Shown here one piece after another: positions 9,278 to 18,430 of a stretch of 64,000 nt of DNA (within the stretch, counting starts at the first letter, position 1; each line of letters begins with the position of its first letter). A model generated the notes under the pieces. That model saw only the letters and a list, made by a program, of their open reading frames with translations, made no database searches and had not been told where the DNA came from. The stretch lies in contig NZ_JAGTUU010000009.1 of assembly GCF_018224955.1 (NCBI RefSeq), positions 173,010 to 237,009 on the forward strand. Direction: 5' to 3'. This stretch comes from Thetidibacter halocola. GTDB taxonomy: Bacteria > Pseudomonadota > Alphaproteobacteria > Rhodobacterales > Rhodobacteraceae. A program made the position numbers and the translations under genes.

Positions 9278-10497
9278 ACAATGCCTCCAATCACTGCGCT
9301 GGTTTGCTCTTTAAGGCTTTCGCGCAGTTCATGCAGGCGGCGCTCGATTTGAGTCCTCTGTTGATCCAAGCGGCTGACACTTCCGATTAGACGCTCCTGC
9401 TCCTCGCGCGGCGGAAATGGAAAGACAATCTCACGCAAACGTTCCGCAGGCAGGTGCGGAATTGTCGTTTCAGCAGTGCGGCCCACGAGTTTTCCGGCAA
9501 CGGAGTAGTAGCGCAGGCAGTTGAGCATCCATTCAGGTTGATCTTTCTTTGGATCCTTCGGTCGAAGGCGATGAAGGGCTTTCTGGTAGCAAGCGCCGGG
9601 TATCTCATTTCGCCAGATTACAGACTTTCCGACGTGTCGGCCCTCGCAAGCGAGGATATCGCCACTCTTGAGACTAAACTTCTCTCTTTCCCTTTCGTTA
9701 AACGACATTGTTGCGACGTCGGAAAGGTCCAGTCGATTCCACTGAACGTTTGCATTGCGCATGTAGGGGATCTGCATATCACCCTCGATTGCGGACGGTG
9801 ACATCATCTTACCGAGCTGGACACTATAGCGATCGCCAAGTGGCAGCACATCCCAGTGAGCCGGAAAATCCCCGACCTCAGTTGATCGCCTCACAGAAGC
9901 GCCATCACCAAAGTGAACCGTTTGAGAAATGAGAGCGTCCCGCAAGCTGTCCGCAGCAACAAGGCAATTTGCGTAGTGTTCGATTGAAGACCACAAGGCC
10001 GAGAACATATCAACCAACCGCGCCTGCTCTTGGATCGGCGGCAGCAGGAACTCGAACACTTCAAGGTCCGAGAAGTTGATATAAGGGTTCACCGATCCTT
10101 TCGAATGCTTGATCGAATAGCTGTGGAACGCCTCGGTCTGCATCAGGAAGGGCAGTAAGTCGGGCATCAGCCGGGCGGGGTCTTTCGTTTCGAGCACGAA
10201 GGTCGTGTTCGCCGTAACCCCCTCGAAATCCGCCAGCGCCACCTTGCGCAGATAGGTCCGGCGCGACCCGTAAAGCACATGCCCCGGCTTGAACCGCATG
10301 TGGAAGGCAGGGCCGAGGTAGTCATCCCCGATCAGGCCCCAGCGCCGGATGCGAAGATCGTCGGTGTCCATGTGTTCCCCGGCGACATAGCGTTCCAGCC
10401 CGGAGTTCCACGGATCGACCTTGTCGTTTACCTTGCGTACCACATCGCCAAAGGCCACGCGCGTCCACCCCGCCTTGGAAATCGGCCGCTCAAGCAT
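9274..10497 (-). CDS. hsdS: Type I restriction enzyme specificity subunit (HsdS)
   Basis: 407 aa with the usual two target-recognition halves. The first half-site domain runs to about residue 170 (ending INFSDLEVFEFLLPPIQEQ) and the second to the end (LPAERLREIVFPFPPREEQERLI). Each is closed by a conserved helical spacer beginning with the PPxxEQ signature that sets the distance between half-sites. It recognises the DNA target for both HsdM and HsdR. The middle part is richer in AT than the flanking hsd genes, as often seen in exchanged recognition domains. It overlaps hsdM by 8 bp upstream and hsdR by 4 bp downstream. Confidence 0.95.
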   Translation of the reverse strand: MLERPISKAGWTRVAFGDVVRKVNDKVDPWNSGLERYVAGEHMDTDDLRIRRWGLIGDDYLGPAFHMRFKPGHVLYGSRRTYLRKVALADFEGVTANTTFVLETKDPARLMPDLLPFLMQTEAFHSYSIKHSKGSVNPYINFSDLEVFEFLLPPIQEQARLVDMFSALWSSIEHYANCLVAADSLRDALISQTVHFGDGASVRRSTEVGDFPAHWDVLPLGDRYSVQLGKMMSPSAIEGDMQIPYMRNANVQWNRLDLSDVATMSFNEREREKFSLKSGDILACEGRHVGKSVIWRNEIPGACYQKALHRLRPKDPKKDQPEWMLNCLRYYSVAGKLVGRTAETTIPHLPAERLREIVFPFPPREEQERLIGSVSRLDQQRTQIERRLHELRESLKEQTSAVIGGIV

Positions 10498-11998
10498 CGG
10501 CGTCCTCCGCAGGCGTCAGGCCATCGAGCATGTCCACCAACGCGTCCATGCCCGACCAGAACTCGCGCCCGTCCTCGTCGAACGCCGCCCAGGTCGCCGC
10601 CAGCGTAGCACCACCCGCCACCGCCGCCTTGGGCCGCTTCACATAGCGGGCAATCGACAGGTTGCCGTCGGTCGCCAGCACATCGGCCACCTCTGCCACC
10701 GTGGCAAAGCCGGGATCATCACCGAAGGCGTGATAGGCCGACAGGATGCGCGCCTGATGTTCGGGCCGCAGAAAGCTCTGCGCCCGTTCGCGCGCAATCT
10801 CGGCCACCGCGTCGATGAACAGGATGCGCCCCTTGCGCGCCTCGGGTTTCTGCGACCGGCAGATCACCACGCAGGCCTCCATCGGCGAGTTGTAGAACAG
10901 CCCCGGCCCAAGCCCCAGAACGCATTCGACTCGGTCGGATTCCACCAGCCTGCGCCGCATCTCGGCCTCTTCATTGCGGAACAGCACGCCATGCGGAAAC
11001 AGGATCGCGCAGCGCCCGGTCTTCGGGTGCATCGACGACAGGATGTGCTGGAAGAAGGCGTAATCCGCCCGCCCCTGCGGCGGGGTGCCAAGGAAGTTGC
11101 GCCCCCAGGCATCCTGCTCCCACGCGCCGCGGTTCCATTTCTTGATGGAATAGGGCGGGTTGGCCAGGACCACGTCGAAGGTGCGCAGCCGGTCGCCCTG
11201 CACGAAGGCTGGAGTGGCCAGCGTGTTGCCGCTGGCGATGTGGAAATCATCCACGCCATGGATGACCAGGTTCATCCGCGCGATGGCGGCGGTGATGGTG
11301 ATCAGCTCCTGCCCGTAAAGGCCGGTAGTGCGGATGTCGCCCCCGCGCCGCTTCACCTCGGCGAGGCACGAGATCAGCATGCCGCCGGTGCCGCAGGTCG
11401 GGTCATAGATGCTCTCGCCGGGCTGGGGCTCCAGCATCTGACCCATCAGGTGAACAAGGGTGCGGTTGGTGTAGAACTCCTGCGCCGTGTGGCCGCTGTC
11501 GTCGGCGAATTTCTTGATCAGGTATTCGTAGCCGTTGCCAAGCTCATCCTCCGGCACGGCGGCAAGGGTGAGGTCGTGCTTCGAGAAATGCTCGATCAGG
11601 TTCTTCAGCGTGCTGTCGGGCATCTGGGCCTTGTCGGTCCAGTTGGCGTTGCCAAAGACGCCCTGCAGGCGCTCCGGGTTCGCGGCCTCGATCGCAAGGA
11701 ACGCCGACAGCAGCGCCCGCCCGACATCGCGCGGTGCAGCGCGCACGTCATTCCAATGCGCGCCTTCAGGGATCACGAAGCGGTCGTTGGCGGTGGCGGT
11801 GGCATAACCCTCGTCGCCGGTTTCATCGAGGGCTTCCTGGTAGTCCCCGTCCCAGACGTCGGACAGGCGTTTGAAGAACAGCAGTGGGAAGATGTATTGC
11901 TTGTAGTCGCTGGCATCGATGAGACCGCGCAGCAGGGTGGCGGCGCCCCAGAGATAGCTTTCGAGTTCACGTTGGGTCAGCCCGCTCATTGTAGCCAC
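10490..11998 (-). CDS. hsdM: Type I restriction enzyme methylase subunit, copy 1 (HsdM)
   Basis: 502 aa. The N-terminal HsdM helical domain (FPLLFFKRLSDVWD) is followed by the N6-adenine methylase fold, with SAM motif I in YDPTCGTGGML and catalytic motif IV NPPY in VVLANPPYSI. The FYT motif is present as AQEFYTNRTL, slightly different from the usual GEFYTPR. It overlaps the second HsdM gene by 13 bp and hsdS by 8 bp. It is clearly paralogous to its neighbour but strongly diverged, so the two are not a recent duplication. Both keep catalytic residues. Confidence 0.93.
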   Translation of the reverse strand: MATMSGLTQRELESYLWGAATLLRGLIDASDYKQYIFPLLFFKRLSDVWDGDYQEALDETGDEGYATATANDRFVIPEGAHWNDVRAAPRDVGRALLSAFLAIEAANPERLQGVFGNANWTDKAQMPDSTLKNLIEHFSKHDLTLAAVPEDELGNGYEYLIKKFADDSGHTAQEFYTNRTLVHLMGQMLEPQPGESIYDPTCGTGGMLISCLAEVKRRGGDIRTTGLYGQELITITAAIARMNLVIHGVDDFHIASGNTLATPAFVQGDRLRTFDVVLANPPYSIKKWNRGAWEQDAWGRNFLGTPPQGRADYAFFQHILSSMHPKTGRCAILFPHGVLFRNEEAEMRRRLVESDRVECVLGLGPGLFYNSPMEACVVICRSQKPEARKGRILFIDAVAEIARERAQSFLRPEHQARILSAYHAFGDDPGFATVAEVADVLATDGNLSIARYVKRPKAAVAGGATLAATWAAFDEDGREFWSGMDALVDMLDGLTPAEDADA

Positions 11999-13497
11999 CC
12001 CCCTTCGACCAGCACCTTGCGCAGGTGATCCTCGGCCGCCCGAGCGTCGGCCAGCGCAGTCTTGAACGCCTCGACGGCTTCGGGCAGCGGCGGAATGTCC
12101 TGGCCGATGGGCGGCAGGACGTAACGCGAGATGTTCAGCGTCCAGCCTTCCTTCTTGATCTCGTCCAGCGTCGCCACCTTGGCACGATCCTCGACATCCT
12201 CGAAGGCGCGGTACCAGGCGACGATCTCGTCGCTGTGCTCCTGATCGAGGAAGTTCTGCGCCCGGCCTTTGCGGAACAGGCTGGAGGCGTCGATGATAAG
12301 GACTTTGTTCTTTCGGGCCTCAGGCTTCTTGCGGCGCAGGATGACGACACACCCAGCCAGCTGCGTCCCGTAGAACAGGTTAGGCGCAAGGCCGATGACC
12401 GCCTCGACCATGTCCTTTTCCAGCAGGGCCTGCCGGATCGAGCCTTCGGCCGATTTCCGGAACAGCGCGCCCTGCGGAAGAACCACCGCCATGCGGCTTT
12501 TCGCCGTCGCCGCCATCGACGCGATCATGTGCTGGACGAAGGCATAGTCGCCGTAGCTTTCGGGTGGGATGCCGTACTGAGCCCGACCCCAAGGATCGGC
12601 CTCCCACAAGTCACGCCCCCATTCCTTCAGCGAGAACGGCGGGTTCGCGATGACGCAGTCGAAGGTGGCAAGGCCGCCGGTGCTGGAATCCGTGAAGGCC
12701 GGGTTCCGCAACGTGTCCTCACGGGCCACCTGGAAGTCCTCGATCCCGTGCAGGACAAGGTTCATCCGGGCGATCGCGGCGGTGGTCAGGTTTTTCTCCT
12801 GGCCGTAGATCTTCCCGTAGAAGGTGCGCGGATCGCCGCCCTTGCGCATCACATGCTCGATAGCCCCGAGCAGCATACCGCCCGTGCCGCAGGCGGGGTC
12901 GTAGATGCTTTCGCTCTCCTGAGGGTCGAGGATTTCGACCATCATGCGCACGACGCTGCGTGGCGTGTAGAACTCGCCCGCCTTGTTGCGGCGGGTGACG
13001 TCGGCAAACTTGCCCACCAGATATTCGTAGGCGTCGCCCAGCACGTCGGTGCTGACGGTGGTGTTGCCGAGCCCGATCTCGGAGAACCCCTCGATCAGAT
13101 CCTTCAGCAACTCGTCGCAGAACTTCTCCTTGTTGCCCCAGTCCGCCGAACCGAATACGCGGAACAGCGTGTCCGGATTGGCTCGCTCTATCTCCTGCAT
13201 GGCCTTCTGGAGGGCCGCGCCGACGTTGGCCGGAACTTCTCTGATGTCGTTCCAGTGACAGCCTTCAGGCAGCACGAAACGGTGCACCTCCGGAAACAGG
13301 GAGGGGTCCGCTTCGCCATAGATCTCCCGAGCCTCAGCCGTCTCTTCGTCCCAGACGTCGGAGATGCGCTTGAAGAAAAGCAGGGGAAGGATGTAGCCCT
13401 TCCAGTCGGTGCGATCGACAGCGGAGCCGCGAAGAGTATTCGCGGCGTCCCACATCGCAGATTTCAATTGCAGACCATTGTTCAACGAATCGTTCAT
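11986..13497 (-). CDS. hsdM: Type I restriction enzyme methylase subunit, copy 2 (HsdM)
   Basis: 503 aa. It has the same architecture as the adjacent copy: N-terminal LPLLFFKRISDVWD, AGEFYTPR, SAM-binding YDPACGTGGML and catalytic NPPF in CVIANPPFSL. The NPPF rather than NPPY and the canonical FYTPR set it apart from copy 1. It is the first methylase in the operon, overlapping the Phd-like antitoxin upstream by 4 bp. Two intact HsdM genes with only one HsdS and one HsdR is unusual; they may form a mixed M1M2S enzyme or alternate on one HsdS (inference). Confidence 0.93.
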   Translation of the reverse strand: MNDSLNNGLQLKSAMWDAANTLRGSAVDRTDWKGYILPLLFFKRISDVWDEETAEAREIYGEADPSLFPEVHRFVLPEGCHWNDIREVPANVGAALQKAMQEIERANPDTLFRVFGSADWGNKEKFCDELLKDLIEGFSEIGLGNTTVSTDVLGDAYEYLVGKFADVTRRNKAGEFYTPRSVVRMMVEILDPQESESIYDPACGTGGMLLGAIEHVMRKGGDPRTFYGKIYGQEKNLTTAAIARMNLVLHGIEDFQVAREDTLRNPAFTDSSTGGLATFDCVIANPPFSLKEWGRDLWEADPWGRAQYGIPPESYGDYAFVQHMIASMAATAKSRMAVVLPQGALFRKSAEGSIRQALLEKDMVEAVIGLAPNLFYGTQLAGCVVILRRKKPEARKNKVLIIDASSLFRKGRAQNFLDQEHSDEIVAWYRAFEDVEDRAKVATLDEIKKEGWTLNISRYVLPPIGQDIPPLPEAVEAFKTALADARAAEDHLRKVLVEGGWLQ

Positions 13498-13691
13498 TCT
13501 TCACTCTGAGCGCCACCGGGGGCTTTGGGGGCTACGCCGGCCTCGACCGCCTTCAGCCGTTCATACTCCTCGACGGCCAACACGACGACGACAGTCCGCC
13601 CGTGCTTGGCCACCGCCACCGGCTCGGCTCGGGCGAGATCGATCAACCGTCCGAAGCCGTACTTCGCGTCTTTCGCGCTCAGGGTCTGCAT
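13494..13691 (-). CDS. Phd/YefM family antitoxin-like protein, no toxin partner
   Basis: 65 aa with the Phd/YefM N-terminal fold (MQTLSAKDAKYGFGRLIDLA, then EPVAVAKHGRTVVVVLAVEEY). A GGGGAG ribosome site precedes the ATG. The C-terminus is short and low-complexity, and no RelE/Doc/ParE-type toxin follows; instead it overlaps hsdM by 4 bp. In this place it may act as a DNA-binding autoregulator of the restriction operon (inference), since Phd proteins repress their own promoters. Confidence 0.8.
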   Translation of the reverse strand: MQTLSAKDAKYGFGRLIDLARAEPVAVAKHGRTVVVVLAVEEYERLKAVEAGVAPKAPGGAQSEE

Positions 13692-13772
13692 TCGACTCCC
13701 CGCCTATGCCTTCACCACTTTTGGCCAATTTGGCCCAATGAAGCAATGGCGTGAGATTGTGCAGCGAGGTGT

Positions 13773-14162
13773 TCAGGTGCCGAAGAAGATGTTCTTCTGC
13801 TCGATCCAGCTGATCGGGAACGGGTCCATAAGTCGCGCAAGCGTAACGGCATCGTTCTGCCGTCCGTCGAGAACCGCCTCAATGATGTTAGGCTCAAGCT
13901 GCGTCAGGCGCAGGATACGCGTCATATAGGACGTCGCGATCCCCTCGCGCTCGGCCAGTTCAGCGATGGTGGCGAACTCACCCGACTCGAGCATCCGCTT
14001 CCAGCGGAAGGCGCGGGCCAGCGCCTTGACCAGCGTGTTGTCCGCCTTGCGGTCTGGCCGGAAACCATCGGGCAGGTGCATTTCCTTACGCCCACCGCGC
14101 TTCACGACGCGGAACGGGACGTGGAGCGTCACTATCTCGGGGATCGGCGACACGCGGGTCAC
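13773..14162 (-). CDS. Conserved helix-turn-helix protein of the recombinase operon
   Basis: 129 aa. A basic N-terminus is followed by a helical region (RWKRMLESGEFATIAELAEREGI then TSYMTRILRLTQLEPNIIE) that resembles the KorB/ParB-type helix-turn-helix. It starts inside the stop of the large serine recombinase (4-bp overlap) and is the last gene of that operon. A DNA-binding accessory or directionality role is inferred from position; there is no direct evidence. It is separated by 81 bp from the restriction operon. Confidence 0.75.
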   Translation of the reverse strand: MTRVSPIPEIVTLHVPFRVVKRGGRKEMHLPDGFRPDRKADNTLVKALARAFRWKRMLESGEFATIAELAEREGIATSYMTRILRLTQLEPNIIEAVLDGRQNDAVTLARLMDPFPISWIEQKNIFFGT

Positions 14163-15484
14163 GCCGCTTCTCCGATGCCCCCGGCCAGCATCTCGCGAGC
14201 GAGGCTACTGAGTCCGTCGACGCGGAGCCCGACGTTGAGCCCGTCCGTGCCTATGTCGACACGGTCGACCAACAGCGCCACGATGCGGGCCTGTTCGGCG
14301 GGGAAGAGTTCGTCCCACAGCGGGTCGAGTTGCTGCAGGGCGGCACGCGCGTCGGCTTCCGTTATGTCGGCGGCATGGGTGCGGGCCGCTTTCCATGTCC
14401 CCGCAATGATCTCGGGCTGACGAAACACAGCCCGCAACTGGTCGATGACTGCGGCCTCGATCGCGCCCGCGGGCACGCGGCCGACCGGACACGCACCAGC
14501 ACCATGCTTCAGCACGGTCTGGCTGACGTAGTAACGGTACAGCCGCCCGCCCTTGCGGGTGTGCGTCGGCGAGAAGGCGGCGCCATCGGGACCGAACAGC
14601 AGCCCCTTCAGCAGCGCGGGCGTGTCGGCGCGTGTGCGCGCGGCGCGCTTGCGCGGGCTTTCCTGCAGGATGGCGTGGACGCGGTTCCAAGCCTCGCGGT
14701 CGATGATGGCGTCGTGCTCGCCGGGATAGCTGTCGCCCTTGTGCACCGCCTCGCCGATGTACGCGCGGTTACTGAGCATCCGGTAGATGTACTTCTTGTC
14801 GATCCGGTTGCCGCGCGGCGTGCGGATGCCGCGGGTATCGACCTCACGCGCCAGTTCGGTGCAGGAGCCGATCTCGAGGAAGAGGGCGAAGATCCAGCGC
14901 ACACGCGCGGCGATGTCTTCGTCGACCACCAGCTTCCGGTTCTCGACGCGATAACCATAGGGCGGCACGCCGCCCATCCACATGCCTTTCCTGCGGCTGG
15001 CCGCAACCTTGTCTCGGATGCGCTCGGCCGTGACCTCGCGCTCGAACTGGGCGAAGGAGAGCAGGATGTTCAGCGTCAGCCGCCCCATCGACGTGGTCGT
15101 GTTGAAGGACTGCGTGACCGAGACGAAGGTCACGCCGTTGCGGTCGAACACCTCGACCAGCTTGGCGAAGTCGGCCAAGGAGCGGCTGAGGCGGTCGATC
15201 TTGTAGACCACGACCACGTCGACCAGCCCGTCGTCGATGTCTTCCAGCAGCCGCTGTAGGCCGGGGCGCTCCAGCGTGCCGCCCGAGATCCCGCCGTCGT
15301 CATACTGATCGCGGACGAGCACCCAGCCTTCGGAGCGCTGGCTGGCGATGAAGGCCTCACAAGCCTCGCGCTGGGCATGCAGCGAGTTGAACTCCTGCTC
15401 CAGCCCTTCTTCTGAGGATTTCCGGGTGTAGACCGCGCAGCGGAGTTTTCGAACGACCTTGGATTTGTCAGCCACCTTGGTCAT
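14159..15484 (-). CDS. Large serine recombinase
   Basis: 441 aa. The N-terminal resolvase domain begins RCAVYTRKSSEE, with the nucleophile at Ser23 or Ser24, and continues through the DR/YKIDRLSR region; a recombinase domain (PPYGYRVENRKLVVDED...) and a C-terminal zinc-ribbon-like/coil region (from about residue 285) follow. It cuts and rejoins DNA through a Ser-DNA link and could integrate or excise the surrounding element. The frame stays open upstream, but the ATG at 15484 overlaps the DUF2924 stop as ATGA and gives the normal family start. It is the only large recombinase in the window and the best candidate for moving the 13.7-18.9 kb module. Confidence 0.93.
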   Translation of the reverse strand: MTKVADKSKVVRKLRCAVYTRKSSEEGLEQEFNSLHAQREACEAFIASQRSEGWVLVRDQYDDGGISGGTLERPGLQRLLEDIDDGLVDVVVVYKIDRLSRSLADFAKLVEVFDRNGVTFVSVTQSFNTTTSMGRLTLNILLSFAQFEREVTAERIRDKVAASRRKGMWMGGVPPYGYRVENRKLVVDEDIAARVRWIFALFLEIGSCTELAREVDTRGIRTPRGNRIDKKYIYRMLSNRAYIGEAVHKGDSYPGEHDAIIDREAWNRVHAILQESPRKRAARTRADTPALLKGLLFGPDGAAFSPTHTRKGGRLYRYYVSQTVLKHGAGACPVGRVPAGAIEAAVIDQLRAVFRQPEIIAGTWKAARTHAADITEADARAALQQLDPLWDELFPAEQARIVALLVDRVDIGTDGLNVGLRVDGLSSLAREMLAGGIGEAA

Positions 15485-15927
15485 GCCCGGCCTCCCTGTC
15501 GCTTGAGCCCAAAGAAGACGAGCCCGTTCCAACGCGTGCCGGTGATCGCGCGAGCGATGGCAGAGAGCGACTTGTAGGGCCGACCCTGCCATTCGAAGCC
15601 GTCGGACAGGACGGTGACGACATGCTCGACACCCTGCCATTCCCGCATCAGCCGCGTGCCGGTGATCGGCATGGCGTCGGCGCGGATGCGGCTCTTCTTC
15701 CGGTCGCCGCCATCCAGTTCCTCGCCCAGCCGCTCCAGCCGCCGGACGGTCTCGGGCTTCAACCCGCCATAGGCGAGTTCCTGGATGCGGTAGGCCAGGC
15801 GGCTTTCCAGGTAGCGGCGGTTGAAGGGCGGCGGCTCGCTGTCGAACAGGTCGCGCCATTGGGATTTCAGCTCCGGCGTCGGGGTGGATTTCAGAGCGGC
15901 GAGGCGCGCGGGGATCGTGTCGGTCAT
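15481..15927 (-). CDS. DUF2924 domain protein
   Basis: 148 aa, matching in length and motifs the DUF2924 proteins found next to serine recombinases in alphaproteobacteria (SQWRDLFDSEPPPFNRRYLE; PGT/GTRLMREWQGVEH; GRPYKSLSAIARAITGTRWNG). The last stretch resembles small DNA-binding modules that read as FxWxGxxYxSLSxIAxxITG. No enzymatic motif is seen. It overlaps the gene before and after by 4 bp, so it probably works together with the recombinase. Function unknown. Confidence 0.88.
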   Translation of the reverse strand: MTDTIPARLAALKSTPTPELKSQWRDLFDSEPPPFNRRYLESRLAYRIQELAYGGLKPETVRRLERLGEELDGGDRKKSRIRADAMPITGTRLMREWQGVEHVVTVLSDGFEWQGRPYKSLSAIARAITGTRWNGLVFFGLKRQGGRA

Positions 15928-16118
15928 GCCGTTCTCCTTTTTGCGGTGGTTGCATGACCGCTCTGGTCGGCCGAATTGTGTAGCGGAAAGTCTCCATGTT
16001 CGTCAGATATTTGACCGCGCTCGCGCATCCTCAGGCGGATCAGGCCGAGGGCCAGCAGGCGGCAGAGTTCGGCGCGGCGTTCAAGGGGGCGAAGGTGGCG
16101 AGGATGGAGGGGATTCAT
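15924..16118 (-). CDS. Small 64-aa protein linked to DUF2924/recombinase modules
   Basis: 64 aa. The longer open frame here runs antisense-overlapping into the primase, but the ATG at 16118 overlaps the primase stop as ATGA, and its own stop overlaps the DUF2924 start as ATGA. The residues (MNPLHPRHLRPLERRAELCR, then LLALGLIRLR) form an amphipathic basic helix and look like a conserved gene, not noise. Function unknown; it may be a DNA-binding or accessory factor for the recombinase. Confidence 0.7.
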   Translation of the reverse strand: MNPLHPRHLRPLERRAELCRLLALGLIRLRMRERGQISDEHGDFPLHNSADQSGHATTAKRRTA

Positions 16119-18430
16119 CCTGCATCTCCCACCCGGTGAGCGTGGGGGCCTATTTTGATACCCTTCCAGCCCCGCACGCCGTTGACCTTCGCGTCGTCGA
16201 AACCGTGGGCGCGAAGAGCTTCCCCGAAAGACTTCGTGCTTCCAGGAGGGTGGCCCGAGGCATTCGCCCACGCCGACCAATTGTCGAACAATTGCCTGGA
16301 AGTCGCAGACGCGGCCGGGGCTTTCGCGCAGCAATCCTCAATCCATTGTCCGACAACATCTTCGGCCTCGAAATATCGCTCGGACGCGGCCAGCACCCGT
16401 GCGGGCGGTTTCAAGCCATCGACCTGCCAGCTAGCGCAGCCCTCGACCATCCAGGCCAGTATACCTCCCGCCTCGTCGCGAAGGGTGTCGGGGAGGCGCT
16501 TGTCGCGATGTTCCGGAGGAATCGTAACGTCGAACGGCACGACGTGCATACGGCGGCGCATGGCTTCGCCGACACCCTGCAGCGTGGGCCGATGGTTCCC
16601 GGCAACGAGTAGCTTGAACTGCGGAGTGAACTCGAAGTGGTCCTGACGCATGAAATTCGCACGAATGCGCTCGCCACCGGAAATCGACTTGATACGTGCC
16701 TCGTCCCAGGCACGTCCTGCTTCTGTTTCAGAGACCAAAACAAGTCTCGCTGCCCGCAGCCCGGCGAGTTCGGTCAGGTGCCGATCCGATTTGGAGACGG
16801 TGAAGGTGCCGAGCGCCGCCGTTGCCGCATAGCTACCAAGGGCATTACCGATCGCGTTGAGGAAAACGGATTTACCGTTTGCGCCTGACCCGTGAAAGAA
16901 GGCGAATATCTGTTCGTCTGTCCTTCCAGTGAGACAATAGCCTGCCAATCGCTGAAGATATTTCTGCAACTCATCATCCCCGTCCGTTATCTGGACAAGG
17001 AATTCGCGCCATCGCGGACACGTGCTCCCCAGAGATGCGCCAGTTATTTGCGTGATTGCGTGATGTCGATCGTTATTGAGGCATTCCCCGGTCTCGAGGT
17101 CGATTGTACCCGCCGGTGTATTGAGCAGCATCGGGTGCTGGTCCCAATCTGCCGGCGCCCGCGCCACGAGCGGATCGGCACCGGTGATTGCGACAACGGC
17201 CGATATTGTCTTGTTACTTGCAATGCGCCGTGCTTCGCCGGGTTTATCACGAAGAAGCTGGGTGGCACCGCGACAGGCTTGACGAACTTGCTCCCGGATC
17301 TGGTTCGTTTCGTCGAGAGCCCAGTGCGTGCCTTGCCATCGGAGCCATTTGTTCCATGCGGGAACGTAGCGCCAGTCAGCGCCCTCATTGGCAACGAAGG
17401 CCGCAGCAACCGCATCGTCGCTCGAGTCAGGGGCCGAGACTGTGTGGATCTTGGCGCCAACGCCGGCCCTGAGCGAACCATGGTTCTCCGCATCTTTCTT
17501 CATGATCGCTGCGAATTCACGGCGCAAGCGCTGCTCCTCCCAGGGAGGACTGATCTGCGCGGCGTTGTAGTCGTGAACAGCATGCCAGGCCTCGTCGGGC
17601 GTCGCATGACCGATCCGGACGTTCCTGACCCAGTGGCCGATGAAGCTGGAGAGGGCGCCGAAGCGCGTTATCCCGTCGACTCCGCCAGCCCGAATACGTG
17701 TTGTCGCCAAGCCCCGGGTCGTTAGACGCGTACTGCATGTGGCTGTGCCACCGACCGATTGTACCGGTAGCAGTTCTGGCAACTCGTCAATGGCAGTTTC
17801 AAGTTCAACCAGATCGTATTCTCGGTCGTTCACGGACAGGATCTCTACGGGCGTGAGCCTGCCATATTTGCCGTGGATCGAGCCGGGCACCCGGATCGGC
17901 TGATGCATACTGCCGAAAGAAGGATCACCTCCGCCGCGTCTCGCGAGTTTCTGCCGCATCAACCGGACACGTTCCAGGTCTTCGCCTGTCGCGGCTTCGG
18001 TCAGGCGCCAATATAGATGGAGCTTTCGCTTTCGCTGCTCTGTGCGTCCACCAGATGCGACTTCGAGCGTGGGGGGGCCGATATGCTTGACCAGAAGATC
18101 TCGATTTTCGCTGATTTCACTCTTGTCCAAATCAACAACGAGAACACCGGTCTGGACGACGTCGGACGCCTGCGCCGAGGCTCTTTGAGTCGTTGTTCCG
18201 GGGATCACATACAGACCAAGTTGTCGGTGTGCGGCGAGTGGGGCCAGACGTTCGAGTCTTGCTGCTGCCTCATCGATACCGCAGAACTCAATGACAGGCT
18301 GCTGATCCGCTGTCCCGGTCTCGGCAAACATCCGGATTGGCACAAAGCCTTCAAGGTAGCCGAAGACAATATCGATGAACGTCTTCATGGCAGCGGGATC
18401 GTGAACTGGTTTCTGAGCGGGCTGGTTCAT
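16115..18430 (-). CDS. P4-type primase/SF3 helicase (D5-like)
   Basis: 771 aa from the ATG at 18430, chosen over an upstream in-frame start because it forms a 1-bp stop/start overlap (TGATG) with the HTH gene. Residues ~1-270 hold an archaeo-eukaryotic-type primase-like part (VLVVDLDKSEIS; RKLHLYWRLT; HQPIRVPGSIHGK). Residues ~380-740 are the D5_N/SF3 helicase with Walker A GSGANGKS and downstream motifs (LVLVSETEAGRAW; LLVAGNHRPTL). Phage and plasmid replicases of this kind unwind and prime the element's own origin. The four GCGTGACA repeats just upstream of the operon could be that origin (inference). Confidence 0.9.
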   Translation of the reverse strand: MNQPAQKPVHDPAAMKTFIDIVFGYLEGFVPIRMFAETGTADQQPVIEFCGIDEAAARLERLAPLAAHRQLGLYVIPGTTTQRASAQASDVVQTGVLVVDLDKSEISENRDLLVKHIGPPTLEVASGGRTEQRKRKLHLYWRLTEAATGEDLERVRLMRQKLARRGGGDPSFGSMHQPIRVPGSIHGKYGRLTPVEILSVNDREYDLVELETAIDELPELLPVQSVGGTATCSTRLTTRGLATTRIRAGGVDGITRFGALSSFIGHWVRNVRIGHATPDEAWHAVHDYNAAQISPPWEEQRLRREFAAIMKKDAENHGSLRAGVGAKIHTVSAPDSSDDAVAAAFVANEGADWRYVPAWNKWLRWQGTHWALDETNQIREQVRQACRGATQLLRDKPGEARRIASNKTISAVVAITGADPLVARAPADWDQHPMLLNTPAGTIDLETGECLNNDRHHAITQITGASLGSTCPRWREFLVQITDGDDELQKYLQRLAGYCLTGRTDEQIFAFFHGSGANGKSVFLNAIGNALGSYAATAALGTFTVSKSDRHLTELAGLRAARLVLVSETEAGRAWDEARIKSISGGERIRANFMRQDHFEFTPQFKLLVAGNHRPTLQGVGEAMRRRMHVVPFDVTIPPEHRDKRLPDTLRDEAGGILAWMVEGCASWQVDGLKPPARVLAASERYFEAEDVVGQWIEDCCAKAPAASATSRQLFDNWSAWANASGHPPGSTKSFGEALRAHGFDDAKVNGVRGWKGIKIGPHAHRVGDAG

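Noticed and set aside
15485..15997. 171-codon N-terminal extension of the serine recombinase
   Set aside because: It overlaps the DUF2924 gene in another frame and the recombinase start is fixed by the ATGA overlap at 15481-15484.
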